Positions 57,240 through 64,000 of a stretch of 64,000 nt of DNA are shown piece after piece. Location: the NCBI GenBank assembly GCA_946807835.1, contig OX327683.1:2981001-3045000 (forward strand), given 5' to 3'. The first letter of the stretch is position 1; the number at the start of each line of letters is the position of its first letter. The translations under genes were made by a program, and so were the position numbers. The notes below the pieces were generated by a model. It saw nothing but the letters and a program-made list of their open reading frames with translations. It had not been told where the DNA came from and made no database searches. This stretch comes from Ailanthus altissimus (Eukaryota; Streptophyta; Magnoliopsida; Sapindales; Simaroubaceae).

Positions 57240-57530
57240 TATATGTGTTAGGAGCATACGTTAGCGTATAACGTTACGTACCTAGCACTTACCATGCATG
57301 CTAGAAGAAAACGCTAAAAGTGCATAATATGACGTGCCTAGTTAACTTAGCGCATGCTTCTAGCATGCATACTAAGTGCGCACATGCTAAGCGTGCAACA
57401 TTACGTCTAACGCGTGTAACGCATGCTTGGAACCCATGCTAAGCATGCAACATTACGCGCTTAGCACTTACCATACATGCTAGGAGCGCATGCTAAGCAC
57501 TCAACGTTCGCTTCTAACTATATGCTAAGC
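57240..57530. repeat. Palindromic GCTAAGC minisatellite s11, copy 4
   Basis: Words TAGGAGCATACGTTAGCG, GCATGCTAAGCGTGCAACA and CATGCTAGGAGCGCATGC, with a loose period of about 60 bp. It is followed directly by s12 as in copies 1 and 2. Confidence 0.8.
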
Positions 57531-58185
57531 GATTTCGCTAATTTTTTGGCCTTCTAGTCTATTGTTCCTCCTATTTCTCTAAAATTATACTCATTTTTCA
57601 CGATATCAACTCATATAAGATAATATATATACTCATTTTACACATTATCACAACATAAGTCATCATTAACCGAAAAGATTTATGAATTTATCTTGTATTT
57701 ACTATTTTTATGAGAATGTGATAGTTAATCGCCGATCTACAAGTTGCTAGTTGGTTTAAGAGATTTTTGTGTGTGTTTGTAAGAATGTGTGTTTTATCTT
57801 TTCTTTTTCTCTAAAAACTTTTTTAAAAAAATTTACATCCACAAATACTTATTACAGATATCTGTGAATTTTTTACTGAATTCATATTGTCATAAATCCA
57901 TTGTAAATTTTAATTTTGTACATTAAACTTACTTCAAATCTTATTAAATTCTTTTTAGTATAAACGTTTTTTTAATGAATTTGCGAGTTTCTGGATGATT
58001 TTACCATCCATATCTATTATCCAACTTTCAAATCATTTAATTCCCTTCCTTTTTCGCAATAAAAAAGAATAAAATAGTTTTTAACAATTTCAAAATAATG
58101 GGGGACCTAATGCGTTTTGTGTCAACTTCGGCTACCGTGTGCTCCTTTTCAACATTGACGCAGCATAGGCACTTCTAACACCTAA
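57531..58185 (+). repeat. Segments s12 and s13, third copy
   Basis: It matches 37076-37530 and 37946-38590. s13 (about 58102-58185) has GTGTCAACTTCGGCTACCG and ends GGCACTTCTAACA, the unoccupied version of the site where the K LTR sits at 38591. Confidence 0.75.
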
Positions 58186-58234
58186 AAGCAAGTGATCATC
58201 TTTTCTCGGATAATATTTTACCAAATCTTTAGCC

Positions 58235-58416
58235 ATAGTTGATGCGATTAGTTCCACTCTCCTGGAGCTACTGAAGAAGTAGGAGAACAGGTCAGGCTAG
58301 TTAAGGTTGCGGACAAAGAAGTGGAAAGGCTTAAAAGAAATCTTCGAGTAATTGAAGTCATGTTTGTTGATACAAAGCAAAAGCAAGTGAACGAGGAAAT
58401 TGCTGAACTAAATTAA
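58235..58416 (+). pseudogene. Truncated NLR coiled-coil fragment, copy 2 (best preserved)
   Basis: The start codon is ATA (58235-58237) in place of ATG. The reading is VDAISSTLLELLKK, a stop, then in a second frame EQVRLVKVADKEVERLKRN, LRVIEVMFVDTKQKQVNEE, IAELN and a stop. It corresponds to the first 60 or so residues of an RGA-type CNL. It ends at CTAAATTA/ACATTTGACAG, exactly as copy 1 does. Confidence 0.85.
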
Positions 58417-58440
58417 CATTTGACAGTAGTAAAAGATAAA
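58417..58440 (+). repeat. Segment s8, cut short
   Basis: CATTTGACAGTAGTAAAAG follows the NLR fragment and breaks at about 58440 where the M LTR fragment begins. Confidence 0.6.
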
Positions 58441-58967
58441 CTGCTAAACAATGATCACGCAAATGATGGTTTCACCCTAATACACATAAGCACTTAGTGT
58501 TTATCTAGTTCTTTTTTTCTTTTAAAGTCTCTCTTAAGACCTAATCTCAACTAAAGGGTTTACAAGTATTTATATAGGGTGTATTTCGTGCCTACTAACC
58601 ATATTCTTAATTGGAGTAAGAGTCCACTTGATTTGAAAGTCCAAAACTTCTCAAAACTTAAAATTCAGAACCAAAACGAACATCCTGACTCTTCTGGGTG
58701 CCGCGACGCTGGCTCTTTTTGTGCCCACCGCTACGGCGCTGGGTTGCTGTCCTGGGCGCTGCGACGCTCAAGCTTGGTAGCTTTCTTCCACGTTTTCTTC
58801 GCTTCCTTCGTATCTTCAAGTTCTATTTCGCTTCTCCCTTCGTGTTTTATAAATCTTAAACTTTTTTATACATGTCCCACACGTTCTAGACTTTTTGTAA
58901 TTCTCCACTTTAGTATTTATCTTCATTCTTATCTAACTAAAATTATTAAACCACTAATTTTTCAATA
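58441..58967 (-). mobile_element. Truncated LTR, family M
   Basis: It aligns with 51180-51696 (AAGCACTTAGTGTTTATCTA, GTATTTCGTGCCTACTAACC, CTTCCTTCGTATCTTCAAG). A CG-rich core is at about 58695-58770 (GGTGCCGCGACGCTGG, GGGCGCTGCGACGCTC). The left part of the LTR is missing. The plus frame 58579-58968 is spurious LTR read-through. Confidence 0.7.
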
Positions 58968-59390
58968 AAAATGAATTATTGTTCCATCGAGAGACAAGTT
59001 AAGCCATGTCAGGGACATATTTTAGAATTTGAAAGGGTTTAAATAAAAAATTTACTAAATGAGTGTTTAAATTTAAAGGGCAAGTTGATTAGTATGACTA
59101 TTATTGTTCAGTGATAAAAGACCATATAGCATCTCTCTTTAATATAAAAATCCTGAGTTTAAATCTGTTACTCAAATTTAAAAAAAATAAAAGTATCAAA
59201 TTAATAAATGTAATACCAATTAATGACTATTGTATAGTAGGTAGTTGTTAATTTTTTTTTATATTTTTATTAATATAATAATTATATAATATTAATAAAT
59301 AAATAACATATCAAATATCTCGTTAAATATAAATTTTATGTCTCACTTTTATGAATCTGATATTATTAAATACATTTAATTCATTATTGG
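58968..59390 (+). repeat. Segments s5-s6-s7, copy 4
   Basis: AAAATGAATTATTGTTCC (also at 62527) leads into the SINE-like tract at 59068-59190 and the s7 words. Confidence 0.6.
59068..59190 (+). repeat. tRNA-like SINE tract s6, copy 5
   Basis: TTGTTCAGTGATAAAAG, TAGCATCTCTCTTTAATA and CCTGAGTTTAAATC. Confidence 0.45.
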
Positions 59391-59830
59391 AGGTACGTAC
59401 TATTGTGACAATTTTTTTTTTAAAAATAAAGTGACGGTCTTGTTTGTATAATTGTGTCCCTCCATTATTAGGGATGACCCTCCAATATGATAATAAGATG
59501 ATGAATTTGCTGTGATTTTTTATCTCCCATATCAGTCCAAATTATGGTTTCGAATATGCCTAAATGTTAATTCCATTGACAAGACTTAAGTGAATGAATG
59601 TATAACAGCAATAGGCTCACTGACATAACATGAAACAAGTTGTCAATACAAACAAAAATTGAAGACTTGGAATATGCCCAAATGTTAATTCCATTGACGA
59701 AGACTTGAGTTGTCAATACAAACAATAATTAAAGTCAAACAGTTACACAACGAGTTGAATTTGTTGTTCGATTGATTTTAGGCTCCATTGAGCTAATTTT
59801 TACAATAAAATGTGAAGTGGAAATTTTTTC
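59391..59830 (+). repeat. Segments s10 (copy e, short) and s4 with internal duplication
   Basis: s10 is reduced to GGGATGACCCTCCAATATG plus a broken peptide start at 59488. In s4 the word GGAATATGCC(C/T)AAATGTTAA occurs near 59550 and again at about 59668, a duplication of roughly 118 bp. Confidence 0.6.
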
Positions 59831-60310
59831 TTGTCGAAATTTCTAGAAAGAATTTTATTTACTATTCATGCAAGATACATTTATATTATGGATATATTGG
59901 TAATGAATCAAATGTTTAAACAAAAAGAAGTAGGCAGTAAAAAGTATAATTAAAAAATAGGATTAAAATAATTGTAAAACATACTTACTTAAAGTGTGTA
60001 TATTTTTTATATCCAATATATATATATATATAGAGCTTTTCAAGTCCAAGCGTCCGAAATTTAAATTTCTTAACATTCTTGTTTGTATTTTTTTTAAAAC
60101 TAAAGTGGCGTTTTTGTTTGTATCCCTCTATTATTGGGGAGACCCTCCAATATGATGATAAAGTCTTGACATTGATTATAAAAGATAAGGATGATGAATT
60201 TGTTGTTACAAAGATTGTGGAAATCGTTTTGATTTTCCACCGACATGGGCCATGGTTTCGGAGGAATTCGGAAAGTGTAGTAAGTGGGTTTACTCGGTTA
60301 ACATCTTACT
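59831..60310 (+). repeat. Segment s10, copy f, with conserved peptide
   Basis: The tract 59860-60070 matches 47895-48075. At 60184-60285 the plus strand carries DKDDEFVVTKIVEI and, in a shifted frame, the FPPTWAMV region. Confidence 0.6.
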
Positions 60311-60400
60311 AAGAATTTTTACTTCTTTTACATATTCTTCAATTCTCTTGGATTTATAAAATACACTCACCTTGACTTTTAAATAATTTTGAATTTGTAA
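60311..60400 (-). pseudogene. LOG-like fragment, copy 3 (short)
   Basis: The minus strand yields a reading like KSKRIEEYVKEVKIL, matching the PKKIQEFVKIKEI part of copy 2. Everything after it is lost. Called mainly by its position between s10 and the NLR fragment. Confidence 0.4.
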
Positions 60401-60810
60401 AAAAACAATCCGAGTTATAAATGCAAAACAACTATTTTTATATATCATTATCTGGAGTTAATGAAAATGTGTATTCAAAGTGGTGGGAGCTACCATTAGA
60501 AAAAAATTAGAAAATTTTAAAAAAGGTGAGACCCACGTATGGAAAAAAGTGACCTTTCCCTTTGGAAAATATATCATTTTCCATGAAGTAATATCCCCTC
60601 CCACATTTTACCTTACTTTCAAATCCTTTAAATCCATCCCTTTTCGCAATAATTTTTTTTTAAAAAAAAAAAGAAATCCAACAAGAAAAGAATAAAAAAG
60701 TTTCAACAATTTCGAAATAATGAGGACCTAGTGGGTTTCATGTCAACTTCGGCCACCGTGTGCTCCTTTTCAACATTTACGAAGCAATATAGGCACTTCT
60801 AATAACAACT
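60401..60810 (+). repeat. Duplicated leader tract with s13, fourth copy
   Basis: AGTGGTGGGAGCTACC matches 56880 onward. CAATTTCGAAATAATGAGGACCTAGTGG and GTGTCAACTTCGGCCACCG then match s13. The s11 array and most of s12 are absent here. Confidence 0.6.
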
Positions 60811-60862
60811 AAAATCAAGTGACCATCTTTTTTCGGCTACTATTTTACCAAATCTTTGGCCA

Positions 60863-61040
60863 CTGGCTGATGCGATGCGATTAATTTCGGAGCAATTGAT
60901 TTTAGTCCCTGCTAAAGAAGGAGGAGAAGAGGTGAGGCTAGCTATGGGTGTGGACAAAGTAAGTGCAAAAAGCTTAAAAGAAATCTTTGAGCAATTGAAG
61001 CCATGCTGGTTGATGCAGAGCACGACTTATCATATACCTT
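60863..61040 (+). pseudogene. Truncated NLR coiled-coil fragment, copy 3
   Basis: The reading is LADAMRLISEQLILVPAKEG, EEVRLAMGVDKVS, then in another frame KLKRNL, a stop, AIEAMLVDAEH. The ATG is lost. It is the same CNL lineage and stops at about codon 60, though the junction here runs into other sequence (CTTATCATATACC) and then s9. Confidence 0.75.
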
Positions 61041-61143
61041 CTGATTTTGTACGAAAGCTGGGTTAAAAGTATATTTAGACTTATAAAAAATGTAATTATA
61101 AAATTTATATCTTAATTGATACGTAATATTAATTAAAAGGTAC
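61041..61143 (+). repeat. Segment s9, copy 6
   Basis: GTATATTTAGACTTATAAA and GTAATTATAAAATTTATATC match the other s9 copies; interrupted by the K LTR. Confidence 0.6.
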
Positions 61144-61713
61144 TGAGCAAAGATATTGACTATTGATGATATCAACACTGGAGTGCATTATGATATCCAG
61201 AGTGTCATACACTTTGAGTATAGCATGGCAACGCCCATCTCCAAGGCCTGACGCCGCAATGCTAGAAATCGAGAACACAACACCGCAAGCGCCAGGCACG
61301 ACTAAAGATCCCTAAGTTGTCTAAGACACCCCTATCTTATTCTCACTCGGAATAAGATTTTTCTAGAATGTTTGTAGACTATATAAAAGCATTATTTAGG
61401 CTTGAAAAAGTAATCACAAAAAACACATAACAACACAAATTATAAAAAAATCTTAGATTATACAAGAGAGACAATTGAGTGAGTGAATAAATGCTGTAAG
61501 TTCTTTGTGAGGTTTGTGATTCTTGTAAAGTGCATATTTTGTAAGTGCTTAGTGATTTAATAATAAAAAAGTGAGATCTTAATTTGCCGTGCACATATAA
61601 GTTACCGAATCACATAAATTGTTTGTATAATTTCTTCTACCTTTTCTCTATCTAAATTATTCAAATTGTTTGCTGCATTATTATTATTTGTGTGAACTGT
61701 TTCCGCTACAACA
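61144..61713 (+). mobile_element. LTR, family K, third copy (diverged)
   Basis: It ends CCGCTACAACA at 61713 and holds a CG-bearing core (about 61225-61305), TATATAAAA at 61380-61388 and the motif GTGCACATATAAGTTACCG near 61590. The left end at 61144 is approximate. No target duplication was found. Confidence 0.6.
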
Positions 61714-62520
61714 ATATACAATCTACCTAGTAAGTGCCCAAGGTTTTGGATTCTGTTAATGATTAGTTGAGGAACTACCAAGGTAAAAACAATGAAGGAC
61801 TAATTTATGCAATCAATTGCGGAAACTTGATTGAGGCTTCCTCAAACAAGGAGAGCATGTGTTTGATGAATCAAATGCCCTCGTCTGGTTTCAAAAAAAA
61901 TTCAATGTCAAGTGGATCAAACAATCACGAAGATGCAAACATGGTTGATTGAAGTTATAATCAAAGGAAATGAGTGGCCCAAAACTAAATTTTCATAACT
62001 ACTTGTATGAATTTTCAATTGATTTTGTGGAGCTTTAATCAATTCCATGTATCATTTTAGGGGATCTTTCTCTCAGTTTGTTGTTCTATTTCCAATGTAC
62101 ATGCGAAGTACAATCATAATTCAAATAGAACAATGGGTTTAATTTGTTCCAGTATTGGCATTTTTTTACTAGATTAATATATAAGGTCTATAAGTTAGGC
62201 GAACAGAATTAGATAATCTGATTTTTGAACTAGAGTCCTCTTATTTTAAGGAATTTAATTTTTTTCTAGTGTGAGCAACTCTTAAATTAAGCAAAGAGGA
62301 TTTTTTGGGCTAGTGAATAATGGTCCCAGCAGAACAAATTGTGATTTGGAATATGGCTGAATGTTAATTATATTGACGAAGACTTGTGTCAATACATAAC
62401 AGCCATAGGCTCACTAAAATAACATAAGCCAAGTTGTTAATATATACAAAAGTTGAAGACTTTGTTCAGAATTGGACACGAAGACACGTTTTGTGTGGAG
62501 CAGAGCAGTCACTGTAACTC
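61714..62520 (+). repeat. Duplicated flank segments s1-s2-s3-s4, last copy
   Basis: The order is the same as at 34485-35180: s1 61714-61960, s2 62015-62130, s3 62205-62320, s4 62340-62520. The frame at 61767-61952 is the coding-like part of s1 and is not identified. Confidence 0.7.
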
Positions 62521-62935
62521 TCATCAAAATGAATTATTGTTCCTTGAGAGTCAAGTCGAGCCATGTAGGGACATATTTTGAAATTTGAAATAATTTGTAT
62601 AAAGAATTTTATTAAATGAGTGTTCAAAGTTAAATGGTGTCTTGATTAGAATAACTATTATTGTTGAGTGGTAAAAGAACATCGAACATCTCTCTAATAT
62701 AAAAATCTTGACTTTAAATCTATTATCTCAAAAGTTTTTTTAAAAACGTATCAAATTAATTAACATAATACCAATCAATGATTAATGTATAATAGGTAAT
62801 TGTTATTATTTTATATGTTTATTTATATAATAATTATATAATATTAATAAATAATTAACATATTAAATATCTCATCTCATCACTGTTAAACATAAATTTT
62901 ATATCTTATTTTTATAAATATGATCTATTGTGATT
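62521..62935 (+). repeat. Segments s5-s6-s7, copy 5
   Basis: It includes the sixth SINE-like tract at about 62630-62750 (TTGTTGAGTGGTAAAAG). The block ends near 62935, where a new AT-rich foldback region starts. Confidence 0.6.
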
Positions 62936-63131
62936 TTTTTTTTAAAATAAAGTGAGCGTAAATAAAATTATTTATTTTAAAACAATTAAAATAAAATTAG
63001 CTCAAACTCACGAGAAATTCTTATCCTTTATATAAAGGAAAGTTCTCATAAATAATCTCATTATTTTTTTATTATTTTTTTTAACCAAATATAAAATTAT
63101 TATACTTTATTAACCAAATAAATTACTTTTG

Positions 63132-63187
63132 GACAAGTATACATTTTTACTATTTGTACAAGTATATATTTTTACTGTTTGTACAGT
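63132..63187. repeat. 25-bp tandem repeat
   Basis: Two units of G(G/T)ACAAGTATAYATTTTTAC plus the start of a third lie next to the foldback element. Confidence 0.6.
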
Positions 63188-63560
63188 ACCTGTTACAGTA
63201 TACAGTATTTTTGCTACAGTGATTAATTAAATTAAAATTAAATATTTTTTGTTTATTAAAATTAAATATTTTTTATATTAGTTATTTATTTATTTTAATT
63301 ATATTACTACAAAATTTACATAAATAATAAATTATTTAATGTAGTTAAATTAAACTAAATAAATACACTAAATAAAAATTTTATTAAATTTTATTAAAAT
63401 TGTATTTATTAATAAGTCAATAAAATAATAAAATTTAAATAAATAAAATTTAAAATAAATAAATAAATAATATAAAATAAATATAATTTTAATAAATAAA
63501 AAATATTTAATTTTGATTTAATTAATCACTGTAGCAAAAATATTGTACACTGTAGCAGGG
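63185..63560. repeat. Inverted repeat around TGCTACAGTG words
   Basis: CAGTATTTTTGCTACAGTG at about 63200 pairs with the inverse CACTGTAGCAAAAATATTG at about 63527. Both are followed by inverted ATTAATTAAATTAAAATTAAAT-type runs. This is a hairpin of roughly 65-bp arms. Confidence 0.75.
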
Positions 63561-64000
63561 CCACCATCGCATCTCGGGACCATCTCAGAGTCATCTCAGG
63601 CCCGAGATGCGATGGCGAGATAGCCACCATCGCATCTCAAGGGCATCTCGGGGCCATCTCGGGACCGAGATACGATGGCTGAGATAATGATGGCCACCAT
63701 CGCATTTCGGGACCATCTCGAGCCCTAGATACGATGGCGAGATGGCCACAATCGCATCTCGATGGCATCTCGGGGCCATCTCGAGCCTGAGATGCGATGG
63801 CTGAGATAGCCTTTGTGACTGTTATATTTATTTATTTTTTATTATTCATAAATAAATAATTATATTTATTTATATTTTATTATTTTATTTACTTATTAAT
63901 AAATATAATTTTAATAAAAAATACAATTAAATTTTTATTTATTTATAAAAATTATATTAGTTAGTGTATTTATTTAGTTTAATTTAACTACATTAAATAA
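63328..64000. mobile_element. Long-TIR foldback element, running to the window edge
   Basis: The left arm beginning TTATTTAATGTAGTTAAATT (about 63338) is matched by the inverted sequence ending exactly at the window edge (AATTTAACTACATTAAATAA). Arms are about 150 bp or more and very AT-rich, and enclose a CG-rich core at 63561-63810. The true ends probably lie beyond the window. The architecture resembles the element at 9135-9890. Confidence 0.75.
63561..63810. repeat. CG-rich palindromic minisatellite core, four units
   Basis: Units start at 63561, 63624, 63694 and 63746 (52-70 bp each). Each runs CCACCATCGCATCTCGG...CCGAGATGCGATGG, so each is an imperfect hairpin. The minus frame at 63591-63779 is a repeat artefact. 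Confidence 0.85.

Noticed and set aside
58579..58968. 129-residue plus-strand frame
   Set aside because: Covers the family M LTR fragment including its CG-rich core. The sister LTR at 50968-51696 does not keep it.
63591..63779. Minus-strand frame in the terminal CG-rich core
   Set aside because: Product of the palindromic repeat units, with the peptide repeating at the DNA period.
63561..63810. CRISPR-like array
   Set aside because: Units are palindromic but contiguous and variable in length, with no unique spacers and no cas genes, in plant nuclear DNA.

Overview
The window is plant nuclear DNA. It is very AT-rich, has almost no intact genes, and carries plant-type LTR retrotransposons (copia elements primed by initiator-Met tRNA, chromovirus-like LTRs), hAT, MULE and PIF/Harbinger-type DNA elements, and a coiled-coil NLR immune receptor. 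Non-TIR NLRs with a 'VLDE' coiled coil and a long LRR are typical of woody and other core eudicots. The species cannot be fixed from the sequence alone.

Layout. 1-3080: a decayed Ty1/copia element on the minus strand (gag to integrase, PBS, 5' LTR). 3081-9134: non-coding DNA with a solo LTR (6241-6856, perfect target duplication), a SINE-like tract and a 71-bp tandem duplication. 9135-9890: a long-TIR foldback element with a CG-rich minisatellite core. 11356-15729 (minus): the only clearly intact protein gene, a 1457-residue CC-NB-ARC-LRR receptor with MHP in place of the usual MHD motif. 17930-19450: a dead MULE transposase. 19515-22800: LTR-type debris. 23933-27563: a hAT-type element with an 8-bp target duplication, a 42-bp minisatellite inside, and a 2.1-kb LTR inserted 16 bp from its left tip. 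27739-30456: a 2.7-kb gypsy-type solo LTR that interrupts an older reading frame.

From about 31.8 kb to 62.9 kb the DNA is a modular duplicated block. The same segments recur in a recognisable order: a conserved 'DDKDDEFVV' peptide segment, an antisense fragment resembling the LOG cytokinin-activating enzyme, a palindromic 'GCTAAGC' minisatellite, a conserved AT-rich leader, a truncated CC-domain fragment of a second NLR lineage, and SINE-like tracts. Two copies of the NLR fragment stop at the same codon-60 breakpoint. Into this block have been inserted a complete non-autonomous LTR retrotransposon (41525-44580), several solo LTRs (one nested in another), a truncated copia element, a PIF/Harbinger-type element and a MULE-type MITE, most with target-site duplications. 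Two exons of a chaperonin-60 gene lie nearby in reversed order (33.5-34.1 kb). The window ends inside another foldback element with a CG-rich palindromic core (63185-64000).

The two most unusual themes are the recurring gene-fragment cassette, and the repeated presence of CG-rich palindromic minisatellite cores inside unrelated AT-rich mobile elements.
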